Shown here in pieces: positions 18,176 through 27,684 of a DNA stretch of 64,000 nt; positions within the stretch are counted from its first letter, which is position 1; each line of letters begins with the position of its first letter. The position numbers and the translations under genes are program-made. Under the pieces are notes generated by a model. The model was not told the origin of the DNA, did not search any database, and saw nothing but the letters and a program-made list of their open reading frames with translations. This stretch comes from Defluviicoccus sp. (GTDB lineage: Bacteria; Pseudomonadota; Alphaproteobacteria; MPNO01), in the NCBI GenBank assembly GCA_022823775.1, contig JAJEHI010000080.1:1-64000 (forward strand), given 5' to 3'.

Positions 18176-18727
18176 CTACATCTCCAAATGCGAAGGCCAC
18201 TCGGCCGGGGCCTCGGCGCCGACCACGTTGGCCATCATCGCGGTCTTGCAGAAATGGCCGATGACGCCGACCAGGTCGGCGAGGCGGCGATAGCCGAGGG
18301 TTTTCTCGGCGGCCGCGAATCCCGCGTCGCCGAGCGTGCCGGTTTCCAGAAGCTCGCGCGCCGCATGGTGGACGACCGCGTCCTCGCGACTGGCGAAATC
18401 GGGCTCCTCGCGGGCATTCACCGCATCGACGATCGCGCGGTCGAGGCCGGACTCCAGCGCCATGCGGGCCTGCGCCGCCCAAGGATAGGCGGCATTCCAG
18501 CGCCGCGCGACGAGGAGCGCCACCAGGCGGAGCTGCGGCAGGGTCAGCGAGCAGCGGTTCTCGAAATAATCGGTCGCGGCGTTGTTGTTCTCCCACATGC
18601 CGGGCGCGTAGGCGTAGCCGACGGCGGGCCCCCGGCCGACACGCCCGGTCTGCGCCACGGTGTCGTCGTAGACCCGCTGCTGCTCTTCATCCATCTGGTC
18701 CCGGCCGAGCGCGGGTATTCTGGTCAT
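18176..18727 (-). CDS. Carboxymuconolactone-decarboxylase-family protein (second)
   Basis: This 183-residue protein has the helical CMD/AhpD-like pattern: LTLPQLRLVALLVARRW, then NAAYPWAAQARMALESGL, the counterpart of the C-x-x-EWAxH segment, and FASREDAVVHHAARELLETG later. The cysteine of the motif is replaced by alanine, so redox activity is unlikely. It starts MTRIPALGRDQMDEEQQRVY, a common opening in this family. It is transcribed with the small VOC protein upstream (33 bases apart) and is a paralogue in fold of the protein at 16554. A ring-cleavage or lactone-related role is inferred from neighbours only. Confidence 0.8.
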   Translation of the reverse strand: MTRIPALGRDQMDEEQQRVYDDTVAQTGRVGRGPAVGYAYAPGMWENNNAATDYFENRCSLTLPQLRLVALLVARRWNAAYPWAAQARMALESGLDRAIVDAVNAREEPDFASREDAVVHHAARELLETGTLGDAGFAAAEKTLGYRRLADLVGVIGHFCKTAMMANVVGAEAPAEWPSHLEM

Positions 18728-18759
18728 GAATGCGATTTCCTTTGCTGGCCCGCGCCGCT

Positions 18760-19143
18760 TCAGACCGGCCGGCCGGAGGTGTGCGAGGACGTGATCTTGA
18801 GCTTGTAGCCGTCGGTAAACGGGATGGTAAAGGAGCTGTGGATCGACCCCGAGGTAATCTCCGACGGGTCGAGACCCATCTCGCGATAACGCGCGTGAGT
18901 CTCCTCGACATCGTCGACCATGAGGTCGATGGGCGCCATCCGGCCGGGCTCGATATCGCGGTCACCCGTCCTCACGATCAGGTGCGTTCCGCCCCGCAGT
19001 TCCATGACCGCGAACGAGTCCCGCCGGTTCACCGGCCGGAGACCCAGCTTTTCCAGCAGATCGCATGCCGCGTGAACGTCGTTCACGTCCATCCTCACAT
19101 GGCCCACCGCAACCGGAGGCCGGGGGTCGCCGGGCTTCGTCAT
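18760..19143 (-). CDS. VOC (glyoxalase/dioxygenase) superfamily protein
   Basis: This 127-residue protein has one pair of beta-alpha-beta-beta-beta modules. GHVRMDVNDVHAACDLLEKL starts the first, and MAPIDLMVDDVEETHARYRE starts the second. His15 in GHVRMDV is in the usual position of a metal ligand. VOC proteins include glyoxalase I, extradiol dioxygenases and fosfomycin-resistance enzymes; length and lack of further motifs do not allow a choice. The start at 19143 is taken because the domain begins there and the longer open frame to 20502 is antisense to the next gene. It is divergent from the LLM oxidoreductase gene. Confidence 0.8.
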   Translation of the reverse strand: MTKPGDPRPPVAVGHVRMDVNDVHAACDLLEKLGLRPVNRRDSFAVMELRGGTHLIVRTGDRDIEPGRMAPIDLMVDDVEETHARYREMGLDPSEITSGSIHSSFTIPFTDGYKLKITSSHTSGRPV

Positions 19144-19287
19144 ACCGCCCTCTCCCGTAGCTTCGTTTCGATCGGGACGAGCGTGACTCGAAATCGCGTG
19201 GCCTGCAATCCGGGGAATTTGGCAACGGCTGCCGTGCCGGTACCATGGAAGCGATTTCGAGCGGACGGAAAGAAGCGGAGGTCGGGG

Positions 19288-20346
19288 ATGAAATTCGGCT
19301 ATTTCACGCTGAGCGACAACCGCTACCCCGGCAACGCCCGGAGCCCGGAAGCCTTTCTCATGGAGATCCGCGACCAGGCGGTTTTCGCCGAATCGCTCGG
19401 CATGCACTCCGCCTGGATCGGCGAGCACCACTTCAACCGACGGGGCTGCGTGCCCATGCCCTCGCTGGTGCTGGCGTCGGTCGCGGCCGCGACGACCCGC
19501 ATCCGCCTCGGTCCCGCCGTCGTGGTGCTGCCGATCCACCATCCGGTCCAGGTCGCGGAGGAATGGGCGAGCCTCGACGTCCTGTCGGGCGGGCGCGTCG
19601 ATTTCGCGCTCGGCCGCGGTTACGACAGCCACGAATACGCGCCCTTCGGCGCCGACTTCCAGGCATCCGCCGAGGTCTTCGCCGAGGGCGTGGAACTCCT
19701 CTACCGCTGCTGGAACGACGACGGCGCGACGACGTTCGAAGGCAAGCACTATGCGGTGCACGACATCGAAACCTGTCCCAAGCCGGTGCAAAAGCCCTTC
19801 GTGCCCTACATGGGCTCGTTCTCCCGCTACAGCATGGAGGTGGCGGCCCGCTACCGGTGGAACCTGATGCTGGCGCCCTTCGCCGCCGCGCTGGTGTTCG
19901 GCGGGCTGGACGAGGCGGTCGCCGCCTACCGGGAGGTCTGCGACGCGGCGGAGACCCGGCCCGGACGCGTGAAATGCAGCTACTTCGTCCACATCGCCGA
20001 CACGCCGGCGGAGGAGGCCGCCGAGAGGGAACGGCTGCTCGACTACTTCACCATGTCGGGGACCAGACACAAGGGGATCATGGGCGCGAAACTGCCGCCG
20101 ACGATGGAGTACTACCGCCGCATCGGCAGCGCGCTCTCGGAACTCGGCACCGAGGATCTGGGGCCCAATTCGATTCTCCTGGGCCCTCCGCAAGCGATCG
20201 TCGACCGGCTCGGCGAAGTCGCGGAATTGGGGATCGAGGAGGTGATCCTCTACTTCAACTACGGCCGGAAGCCGGATTCGACGGTCCGCGAGCAGATGGA
20301 ACGGTTCATGGCCCAGGTGGCGCCCGCCGTCGGCGGGACGGGATAG
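19288..20346 (+). CDS. LLM-class flavin-dependent oxidoreductase
   Basis: This 352-residue TIM-barrel protein belongs to the bacterial luciferase-like monooxygenases. It starts MKFGYFTLSDNRYPG, has AESLGMHSAWIGEHHFNRRG around 35-54, then TTRIRLGPAVVVLPIHHPVQ and VDFALGRGYDSHEYAPFG. These reduced-flavin-dependent enzymes insert one oxygen atom into ketones, aldehydes, sulfonates or xenobiotics, and need a separate flavin reductase. None is visible here. GGAGG lies near 19277 upstream of ATG 19288. The setting among aromatic and lactone enzymes suggests a catabolic function. Confidence 0.88.
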   Translation: MKFGYFTLSDNRYPGNARSPEAFLMEIRDQAVFAESLGMHSAWIGEHHFNRRGCVPMPSLVLASVAAATTRIRLGPAVVVLPIHHPVQVAEEWASLDVLSGGRVDFALGRGYDSHEYAPFGADFQASAEVFAEGVELLYRCWNDDGATTFEGKHYAVHDIETCPKPVQKPFVPYMGSFSRYSMEVAARYRWNLMLAPFAAALVFGGLDEAVAAYREVCDAAETRPGRVKCSYFVHIADTPAEEAAERERLLDYFTMSGTRHKGIMGAKLPPTMEYYRRIGSALSELGTEDLGPNSILLGPPQAIVDRLGEVAELGIEEVILYFNYGRKPDSTVREQMERFMAQVAPAVGGTG

Positions 20347-20364
20347 CGATTCCTGTCCGCCCGT

Positions 20365-20396
20365 TTGGCTATTCTTCGGGCATCGACCTATATAAT
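20365..20396 (+). promoter_or_regulatory. Candidate sigma-70 promoter for the ABC exporter operon
   Basis: TTGGCT at 20365-20370 is followed, 18 bases later, by TATATA (20389-20394), which overlaps a perfect TATAAT at 20391-20396. It lies in a short AT-rich patch about 60 bases upstream of the exporter start and on the correct strand. Confidence 0.4.
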
Positions 20397-20452
20397 CGTA
20401 TAGTCGCCGGGTGCCCGATCCAGGGTGCCCGGCGCGAGCGTTCCGGTCGGAA

Positions 20453-22363
20453 ATGAGTCCAGACAGCAGCCCCGCGCACAACATCGACTCGGATATGGCC
20501 ACGCCGCCGGAAACCCGGCCGCGCGCCTATGCCCGCGCTTACGCCGGCATGGAAGAGGACGGCGGCGCGCCGGGCGACGGGGAGATCGTCTGGCGAATCG
20601 TCCGGATCGTCCTGCGTTTCCGTATGGGCGTCGCGGTGGCCGTATTGGCGATGCTGGCCGCGTCCGCCTTCCAGCTCGCCATCCCGGGTCTCGTGGGCGA
20701 CGCGGTCGACGGCGCGCGGAGACTGCTGCAGGACGGCGTGGCGACGCCGGAGGCCGCCCGCTCCGCGCTCTGGCACACGGCTTTCCTGCTGCTGGGAGTG
20801 TGGATCCTGCGCGGGTTGTTCACGCTCGCGCACAATTACAGCGGCGAAGCGGTCGGCCACCGGCTCGCGCACGAGCTCAGGCTGACCTTCTACCAGAAGC
20901 TCCAGCGTCTCGGTTTCTCCTTCCACGACCGGATCCACACGGGCGAGCTGATCACCCGCGGCATGCTCGACCTCGAAGGGGTCCGAATGCTGATCAATCA
21001 TGGGCTGCTGCGCGCGTTGCAAATGGCGGTGCTGATCGCCGCCGGCGCATTCCTGCTTGTCTCGACGGATCTCGTCCTCGGGCTCCTGAGCCTGAGCTTC
21101 GTCCCCTATATCGCGTGGCGATCGACGACCACGCGGCTCAAGCTTCGCTATCTGTGGAACCTGTTCCAGGACCGCATGGCGGTTCTCGGCCGCATCATGG
21201 ACGAGAACCTGACGGGCATCCGGGTGGTCCGCGCGTTCGGCGCCGAGCGGTTCGAGCTCGAGAAGTACGACCGCTCCGCGGCCGAAGCGCTCAAGCTCTC
21301 GTCCCGCCGCATCGACGTGCGTGTCGCTTCGACGACCGAGATGACCTTCGCCTACTTCGTCGCGATGGGGCTCGTGCTCTGGGTCGGCGGCGAGCGCGTG
21401 ATCGCGGGAACCATGACGGTGGGAACGCTGACCGAGTTCCTGACCTTCATAACGATCCTGCAACTCCCGGTGCGCTCGCTGGGGCTGGTGGTCAATTCCT
21501 TCGCGCGGGGCTCGTCCTGCGGCGCGCGGCTCTTCGCGGTAATCGATCTCGAGCCGTCCATTCGGGATGCGGAAGACACGCGCGAGCTGAACGTGAGCGA
21601 CGGTACGGTCAGATTCGAGAACGTGAGCTTCGCCTATGACGAGAGCGGTCTATTGGCTCTGGACGGGCTCTCGTTCGAGGTACGGCGAGGCCGAACGCTC
21701 GGCATCGTCGGCCCGCCGGGAAGCGGCAAGTCGACGGTGGCACACCTGCTGCCGCGCTATTACGACGTCACCGGCGGGCGCATTACCGTCGACGGGCAGG
21801 ACATCCGGGACGTCACCCTCGACAGCCTGCGCCGCGCCGTTCGCGTGGTGCAGCAGGATCCGTTCCTGTTTACCGCCTCGATCGACAACAACATCGCCTA
21901 TGGCGATCCATGGACGGACGAGCGACCGATCCGCGACGCCGCGGGCCTCGCCCAGATCGACGGCTTCATCGGACAGCTTTCGGAAGGCTACGAAACGCTG
22001 GTCGGCGAACGCGGCGTGTCTCTGTCCGGCGGTCAGAAACAGCGCGTCGCGATCGCGCGTACGGCGTTGCTGGACCCGGCGGTGCTGGTGTTCGACGATT
22101 CGACGGCGGCGATCGACGCGGCGACCGAGAGCCAGATCCGGGAGGCGCTGGCCGAACGCGCGGAAGACACCGCGCGGATCGTCGTTTCCCACCGGCTCGC
22201 CGCGATCCGGGACGCCGACGAGATCCTTGTGCTCGACGCCGGGCGGGCGATCGAGCGCGGCACCCACGAAACGCTGATCGCGAAGGGCGGCCACTACGCG
22301 AAGATCTTCGCGCTGCAAAGCCGGGAAGACATCGCGGGCGGTTTGCAGGGGGCGGCCGAGTGA
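20453..22363 (+). CDS. ABC exporter half-transporter with degenerate Walker B
   Basis: This 636-residue protein has an N-terminal membrane domain of about six helices (residues roughly 60-340) and a C-terminal ATPase domain. Walker A is GPPGSGKS near 419 and the signature LSGGQKQ is near 523. Walker B reads VLVFDDSTAAID, with aspartate where the catalytic glutamate is expected, and the switch region is IVVSHRLAAI. In heterodimeric exporters such as TM287/TM288 exactly one partner has this replacement. Alternative starts are GTG 20411 and ATG 20495; none has a strong ribosome-binding site. Its TGA overlaps the GTG of the partner gene. Substrate unknown; lipid or drug export is typical. Confidence 0.9.
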   Translation: MSPDSSPAHNIDSDMATPPETRPRAYARAYAGMEEDGGAPGDGEIVWRIVRIVLRFRMGVAVAVLAMLAASAFQLAIPGLVGDAVDGARRLLQDGVATPEAARSALWHTAFLLLGVWILRGLFTLAHNYSGEAVGHRLAHELRLTFYQKLQRLGFSFHDRIHTGELITRGMLDLEGVRMLINHGLLRALQMAVLIAAGAFLLVSTDLVLGLLSLSFVPYIAWRSTTTRLKLRYLWNLFQDRMAVLGRIMDENLTGIRVVRAFGAERFELEKYDRSAAEALKLSSRRIDVRVASTTEMTFAYFVAMGLVLWVGGERVIAGTMTVGTLTEFLTFITILQLPVRSLGLVVNSFARGSSCGARLFAVIDLEPSIRDAEDTRELNVSDGTVRFENVSFAYDESGLLALDGLSFEVRRGRTLGIVGPPGSGKSTVAHLLPRYYDVTGGRITVDGQDIRDVTLDSLRRAVRVVQQDPFLFTASIDNNIAYGDPWTDERPIRDAAGLAQIDGFIGQLSEGYETLVGERGVSLSGGQKQRVAIARTALLDPAVLVFDDSTAAIDAATESQIREALAERAEDTARIVVSHRLAAIRDADEILVLDAGRAIERGTHETLIAKGGHYAKIFALQSREDIAGGLQGAAE

Positions 22364-24234
22364 ACGCCGCCGCCGAAACCGCCCGGCCGCCGCGCGCCGT
22401 CGTCGGCTCGCAGATCAGCCGCGACGAGGAGATTTTCGGCGCGGCCTACGACCGCCATGTCACGCGGCGCTTTGCCGCCTTCGTCGGGCCCTACATGCGC
22501 TGGCTTCTGTTCGCCATGGGCGCCGTGCTGGTGTTCACGGGCGCCCAGCTCACGATCCCGCTGGTCATCGGCCATGCGATCGACCACGCGATCCTCTCCG
22601 ACGGGGGCGATGTCGTCGAGCTGCAGCTTACCGCCGCCGCGTTCGGAGTTGTGATCCTGGTCAGCTACGGCGCCAACTACATGCAGGACCGGCTGGTGGG
22701 GCATATCGGCGAGCACGTGATCTTCGACCTTCGCCGCGCCATGTTCGCCCATCTCCAGGACGTTTCGCTGTCCTTCATGGACAAGACCGAGGTCGGGCGG
22801 ATGATGTCCCGCCTGCAGGGCGACGTGAACTCGCTGCAGGAGTTCCTGGAGAACTCGGTGACGGCCCTGGGCGACCTTCTGCTCCTGATCGGCATCGTCG
22901 TCATCATGCTGTCGCTCCATCTGGAGCTCGGCCTGCTTACGCTGGTGCTGGTGCCGACGCTCGCGCTGGTCCGGATGGTCTGGCTGCCGCGCGCGCGGAT
23001 CGCCTTCCGCCGGGCCCGCGAGACCAACTCCGTCGCCAACGGGGCGCTCGCCGAGGCGATCCACGCCGTCCGCACCGTGCAAGGAATGCGCCGGGAAGAC
23101 GTGAACTTCATGCTCTACGGCGACAAGGCGGCGGAAAACCTGAGCGCCCATCTTCGCGCGGCCCGATACGCCCAGGTGATGGTTCCCATCGTCGACACCC
23201 TGACCGGCGCGGCGCTCGCGATCGTCGTCGTGCTCGGAGGCTCGCTGGTGCTCGACGGCGCGCTGGAGGTGGGCGTGATGGTCGCCTTCGTCTTCTACGT
23301 CCAGCGTTTCTTCGACCCGATCCGCTCGCTCACCATCCAGTACAGCATCATGCAGCGCGCGATGGCCTCGGGGCAGCGGATTTTCGAGGTGCTCGACGTC
23401 CCGCTCGCCATCGTCGACAAGCCGGGGGCCCTGTCTCCCAAACGCATGCGGGGCGCGATCGCGCTGGAGGACGTGACCTTCGGCTACAACCCCGGCCAGC
23501 CGGTGCTGCACGGGGTGAACCTGACCGTTTCGCCGGGCGAGACGGTGGCGCTGGTGGGTCCGACGGGCTCGGGCAAGACCAGCATCACCGCCCTCCTTCA
23601 CCGGTTCTACGACGTCTGGGAGGGGCGTGTGTGCATCGACGGGCAGGACGTGCGCGAATACGCAAGGGCGGCGCTCGGGCGGCACATCGCGATGGTGCTC
23701 CAGGACCCCTATCTGTTCACCGGCACGGTGCTCGACAACATCCGATTCTCGACCGAGAGCGCGACCAGGGAGGATATCGAGAGCGCGGCCCGCGTGGTGG
23801 GGGCCCACGACTTCATCGTCCAGCTCCCCGACGGTTACGACACCGTGCTCGACCAGCAGGGGCGCAACCTGTCGCTCGGTCAGCGGCAACTGCTGAGCTT
23901 CGCCCGCGCGCTGGTGGCGGATACGCCGATCCTGATCCTTGACGAAGCGACGGCGAATATCGATTCCTACACCGAGCGCCGGATCCAGGTCGCGCTCGGA
24001 CGGCTGCTGGAAGGACGCACCGGGATCGTGATCGCGCACCGGCTGGCGACCGTGCGCGGCGCCGACCGGATCGTCGTCCTCAACGAAGGCCGGATCGTGG
24101 AGAGCGGCACCCACGATTCGCTGGTCGCGGCGCAAGGCCTCTACGCCCGGCTGCACGCGTTCAACTATGCCTCTTTCGACGACATACCGGACGACCTCGT
24201 CACGCAGGCGTCCGGCACGCAGGCACGCACCTGA
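22360..24234 (+). CDS. ABC exporter half-transporter, catalytic partner
   Basis: This 624-residue protein starts at GTG 22360, overlapping the stop of the first half-transporter (GTGA). It has six membrane helices, then an ATPase domain with Walker A GPTGSGKTS near 400, a signature reading LSLGQRQ near 504 and a complete Walker B ILILDEATANID. The signature differs from LSGGQ while the catalytic glutamate is present. That is the complement of its partner and fits one working and one degenerate ATP site in a heterodimer. The two proteins should form one inner-membrane exporter. The MFS gene begins five bases downstream, so this is probably a three-gene export operon. Confidence 0.92.
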   Translation: MNAAAETARPPRAVVGSQISRDEEIFGAAYDRHVTRRFAAFVGPYMRWLLFAMGAVLVFTGAQLTIPLVIGHAIDHAILSDGGDVVELQLTAAAFGVVILVSYGANYMQDRLVGHIGEHVIFDLRRAMFAHLQDVSLSFMDKTEVGRMMSRLQGDVNSLQEFLENSVTALGDLLLLIGIVVIMLSLHLELGLLTLVLVPTLALVRMVWLPRARIAFRRARETNSVANGALAEAIHAVRTVQGMRREDVNFMLYGDKAAENLSAHLRAARYAQVMVPIVDTLTGAALAIVVVLGGSLVLDGALEVGVMVAFVFYVQRFFDPIRSLTIQYSIMQRAMASGQRIFEVLDVPLAIVDKPGALSPKRMRGAIALEDVTFGYNPGQPVLHGVNLTVSPGETVALVGPTGSGKTSITALLHRFYDVWEGRVCIDGQDVREYARAALGRHIAMVLQDPYLFTGTVLDNIRFSTESATREDIESAARVVGAHDFIVQLPDGYDTVLDQQGRNLSLGQRQLLSFARALVADTPILILDEATANIDSYTERRIQVALGRLLEGRTGIVIAHRLATVRGADRIVVLNEGRIVESGTHDSLVAAQGLYARLHAFNYASFDDIPDDLVTQASGTQART

Positions 24235-24238
24235 TCCG

Positions 24239-25498
24239 ATGACCTCTCCCGACCGAGCGGCGATCCGCCAGGGCCTGGTCATCTACGCCGTGCTCTGCGC
24301 AGGGCTGGTGGCGAGCCAGTTCTTCCGGGTCTCGAACGCCGTCATCGCGCCCGAGCTGATGGAAGAGCTCGCCATCGGCACCGAGACCATGGGGGTGGTC
24401 AACGGTACCTATTTCCTCGCTTTCGCCGCGATGCAGATCCCGGCCGGCATGCTGCTGGACCGCTACGGCGCGCGCCGTATGGTCCCCGGTCTCTTCCTCC
24501 TCGCCGTTGCCGGTTCGGTGCTCTACGCCGCGGCGCAAGGCGGTCCGGAGCTGATCGCCGGCCGCGCCCTGATCGGCATCGGTTGCGCCCTGGGGCTGAT
24601 GGGGCCGATGGTGGTGATCGCCCGCTGGTTCGAGCCCGAGCGGTATGCGCGGCTGATTTCGCTGCTGTTCACCGTCGGCGGGCTGGGCTCCCTGATGGCC
24701 TCGACGCCGCTCGCCGCGGTCTCTGAAGCGATCGGCTGGCGCGGCGCGTTCTACCTCATGGCGGCGCTGACCGGCGTCATCGCCGTCCTGATTTACCTGA
24801 TCGTCCGGGACGCGCCGCCGGGATCGTCGCAGGAGGAGCCCCGGCGGGAAACGATGGGCGAGATGTGGCGCGGCCTGCGCGAGGTGCTGGCGCTCCGCGA
24901 CATGTGGTGGATCTGCGCCGTCCAGTTCGTGAGCTACGGGACGATGCTCACCATCGTGGGGCTGTGGGCCGGCCCCTATCTCAACGACGTCCACGGGCTC
25001 CGCGGGGTGGATCGCGGCAACGCGCTGCTGGGCCTGAACGTTCTCCTGTTCGCCGCGGTGATGCTGTTCTCGCAGACCGAGCGCTGGCTCGATTCGCGCA
25101 AGAAAGCGGTCATGGGCGGCGGCTGCGCCGCGGTCGCGGTCCTTCTCGTCCTCGCGTTCCTGTCCGGTCCGGGCCTTTGGACGGCGCTCGCCCTCCTCGC
25201 GCTGTTCACCATGGCGAGCGCGTTCTTCATGCTGATCCACGCCCACGCGAGGGCGATCCTGCCCGACCGGCTGATCGGGCGCGGCCTCACCCTCCAGAAT
25301 CTCTCGGTGATGCTGGGCGTATTCGTCATCCAGGCGCTGACGGGGGTGATCGTGGGATCGTTCGGCCCGGAAGGGGCGGAAGCGCCGGAGATCGCCTATC
25401 GCGCGGCCTTCGGGTTCCTCGCCCTGAGCCTGGCGTTAGGGCTCGCCTTCTACGCCAGAATCTCGGACGTCTCGCCGCGCGGGGGCGAGGCCGGGTAG
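24239..25498 (+). CDS. MFS transporter
   Basis: This 419-residue protein has about 12 hydrophobic helices with the MFS motif A-like loop MLLDRYGARRMVPG after helix 2 and a corresponding central charged loop (RDAPPGSSQEEPRRE) between the halves. The pattern QIPAGMLLDRYGARR is common in sugar-acid/nitrate-type or general metabolite MFS carriers. The substrate is not readable. It begins five bases after the ABC exporter gene on the same strand. Its stop lies seven bases from the convergent oxygenase gene. Confidence 0.88.
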   Translation: MTSPDRAAIRQGLVIYAVLCAGLVASQFFRVSNAVIAPELMEELAIGTETMGVVNGTYFLAFAAMQIPAGMLLDRYGARRMVPGLFLLAVAGSVLYAAAQGGPELIAGRALIGIGCALGLMGPMVVIARWFEPERYARLISLLFTVGGLGSLMASTPLAAVSEAIGWRGAFYLMAALTGVIAVLIYLIVRDAPPGSSQEEPRRETMGEMWRGLREVLALRDMWWICAVQFVSYGTMLTIVGLWAGPYLNDVHGLRGVDRGNALLGLNVLLFAAVMLFSQTERWLDSRKKAVMGGGCAAVAVLLVLAFLSGPGLWTALALLALFTMASAFFMLIHAHARAILPDRLIGRGLTLQNLSVMLGVFVIQALTGVIVGSFGPEGAEAPEIAYRAAFGFLALSLALGLAFYARISDVSPRGGEAG

Positions 25499-25505
25499 CG
25501 CGCCG

Positions 25506-26468
25506 TCAAGAAGCTCCCGCGGTAATCGTCGTCACCTGCAGGCGGCGATAGTCGCCGGCGCGGACGGGCGGGTGCAGCGGCTCCTCGCCGGGGCGCCTGC
25601 AGGTCTCGATACATTCGATCGTCGCGTCGTAGTTGGGATGCGCGAAGAAGGCGATCGACAGCCTGCCCGCGCCGTCTCCGGGCGGCGGGTTGGCGACGCG
25701 GTGGAAGTTCGACAGCCACCGGTCGTTGGTCCAGGTCATCATCAGGTCGCCGATATTGACGATGAAGCTGTCCGCGGGCGGCATCGCGTCGATCCATTCT
25801 CCGTCCCGGCCGCGCACCTGGAGCCCGCCGGGACTGTCGTCCGCGAGGAGGATGGTATGGCTGCCGAAATCGGTATGCGCGCCGCAGCGGAGCTGTCCTT
25901 CTTCCGGCGGTTCGGTTTGCGCCGGGTAGTGCAGCACCCGGACGGTGCTCGCATGGCGGTCGAACTTGTCGAGGAAAAAGCCCCTCGGGAGCCCGAGCGC
26001 GTCGGCGAAGATGCGGAGCAGATCGACGTTGAGCGCTTCGAGCGCGCGGTAATAGGCCTTGAACGCGGCGACCGTCTCGCCGGCATCCGCCGGCCAGATA
26101 TTGTCCTGGTAGGCGAACCCGGCCTCGGGCGCGGTGTAGTACGGATCGTCCGGCAGATCGAACGGCCCGAAGATGAACCCTTCGCGCAGATCGGCCGGCG
26201 CCCGGTTCGTCCGGGTCGAGCCGTTGAACTCCGACCGCAAGGGCGTATAGCCCCGGTTGAGCGTGCCGGCGCGGTCGGCGAACGCCGCCTTTTCTTCCTC
26301 CGGCCGCGCGAACAGCGCCCGGGCCGCCGCGCGCATCGCCTTGACGGCCGGCCGCGGCACGCCGTGGCCGGCGACGACGAGAAAGCCGATCTCCTCGACC
26401 GCGCGCGCGACTTCCCTGGCGACCACGGCGCGGCCGCCGGAAATGTCGATGACCGGAACGGCGCGCAC
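25506..26468 (-). CDS. 2-oxoglutarate/Fe(II) oxygenase, isopenicillin N synthase family
   Basis: This 320-residue protein has the full iron site: His198 and Asp200 in GAHTDFGSHTIL and His256 in NFHRVANPP. Arg269 and Ser271 in GRLSIAFF bind 2-oxoglutarate. The N-terminal DIOX_N part begins VPVIDISGGRAVVAREVARA, with EEIGFLVVAGHGV typical of the family. Such non-heme enzymes hydroxylate, desaturate or cyclise small molecules; bacterial members include ethylene-forming and pesticide- or amino-acid-modifying enzymes. The gene is preceded, four bases away, by an MFS gene on the same strand, which may move its substrate. Confidence 0.88.
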   Translation of the reverse strand: MRAVPVIDISGGRAVVAREVARAVEEIGFLVVAGHGVPRPAVKAMRAAARALFARPEEEKAAFADRAGTLNRGYTPLRSEFNGSTRTNRAPADLREGFIFGPFDLPDDPYYTAPEAGFAYQDNIWPADAGETVAAFKAYYRALEALNVDLLRIFADALGLPRGFFLDKFDRHASTVRVLHYPAQTEPPEEGQLRCGAHTDFGSHTILLADDSPGGLQVRGRDGEWIDAMPPADSFIVNIGDLMMTWTNDRWLSNFHRVANPPPGDGAGRLSIAFFAHPNYDATIECIETCRRPGEEPLHPPVRAGDYRRLQVTTITAGAS

Positions 26469-26472
26469 GGGC

Positions 26473-27684
26473 TCAGGCCCCGGCGGTCGCCGCGCGCCGC
26501 AGCGGCCGGTCGTCGATCGGGATGTGGAGCACCGTCGCCACGAGGCCGAGCGCCACCCCGCCCCAGAAGATCGCGTCGTAATTGCCCATCGCGTCGTACA
26601 CGATACCGCCCAGCCAGATTCCGAGAAAGCTCCCGATCTGGTGGCTGAAGAAGGTGATCCCGACCAGCGTGCCGATGAAGCGGGTCCCGAAGATCTGCGC
26701 CACCACCCCGGTGGTGAGCGGCACCGTCGCGAGCCAGAGCAGCCCCATCAGGCAGGCGAACACGATCACGCTGACCGTCGAGATCGGCAGCATGATGAAC
26801 ACCGCCATGATGACCGCGCGGACTCCGTAGATGACGGAGAGCAGGTACTTCATCGACCGGCTGGCGCCGAGATGCGCCCAGAAGATGCAGCCGGCGATGT
26901 TGAACGCGCCGATCAGCGCCAGCGCCGTGGCCCCGAGCCAGGCGGGCGCCTGAAGGTCGGTCAGATAGGCCGGCAGATGCGCGCCGATGAACATCGTCTG
27001 GAAGCCGCAGACGAAATAGCCCGCATTCAGCAAATGGTAGCCGCCATGCCCGCCGGCCTCGCGCAGCGCGGCGCCGATGCGCTGCGTGGAGGGTTCGTCC
27101 GCGGGCTGCCGGTTGGCGCCGGCGAGGACCACGGAAAGCGGCACGATCAGAGCCGCCATGCCGGCGATGATGATCAGCCCGATCGACCAGCCGTTCTCGG
27201 TCAGCAGCCATTGGCCGAGCGGCACCAGGAGAACCTGGCCGGACGATCCGCCGGCGCTCGCGATGCCGAGATAGATGCTGCGTTTGGCCGCGGGCGCGAT
27301 CCGGCTGATCGTCGCCAGCACGATGGAGAAGCTGGTCATGCTCATGCCGAACCCGGTCATGAACCCGACGCCGACGGTGGCGTCGATGGGAGCGGACGCC
27401 TCCGCCATCAGCCACAGCCCGCCCGCATAGACCAGCCCGCCGGCGCCCACCACTTTTCCCGGCCCGAACCGGTCGGCGAGCCATCCCATGAGCGGAGTCG
27501 AGATGCCCCAGACCAGGCTCTGCAGCGCCACCGCGAAGGCGAACACCTCCCGGTCCCAGCCGAGCCCCGTGCTGATCGGCGCCATGTAAAGCCCGAGATT
27601 CTGCCGCAGCCCGAAGGACAGCAGCAGGATCAAGGTCCCGCCAAGGAGAACGACGAACGGCGTGCGCCAGCCGCGCGGGGTCAT
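26473..27684 (-). CDS. MFS transporter (oxalate/formate or monocarboxylate type)
   Basis: This 403-residue protein has 12 predicted helices. It begins with FVVLLGGTLILLLSFGLRQN and the helix 2-3 loop GWLADRFGPGKVV, an MFS motif A. The first half contains FGMSMTSFSIVLATISRI and SAGGSSGQVLLVPLGQWLL, reminiscent of the monocarboxylate and oxalate:formate branches. The substrate is uncertain. Its start overlaps the end of the ParE toxin gene by four bases (27681-27684), so the toxin-antitoxin pair, this carrier and the 2OG oxygenase may be read from one promoter. Confidence 0.87.
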   Translation of the reverse strand: MTPRGWRTPFVVLLGGTLILLLSFGLRQNLGLYMAPISTGLGWDREVFAFAVALQSLVWGISTPLMGWLADRFGPGKVVGAGGLVYAGGLWLMAEASAPIDATVGVGFMTGFGMSMTSFSIVLATISRIAPAAKRSIYLGIASAGGSSGQVLLVPLGQWLLTENGWSIGLIIIAGMAALIVPLSVVLAGANRQPADEPSTQRIGAALREAGGHGGYHLLNAGYFVCGFQTMFIGAHLPAYLTDLQAPAWLGATALALIGAFNIAGCIFWAHLGASRSMKYLLSVIYGVRAVIMAVFIMLPISTVSVIVFACLMGLLWLATVPLTTGVVAQIFGTRFIGTLVGITFFSHQIGSFLGIWLGGIVYDAMGNYDAIFWGGVALGLVATVLHIPIDDRPLRRAATAGA

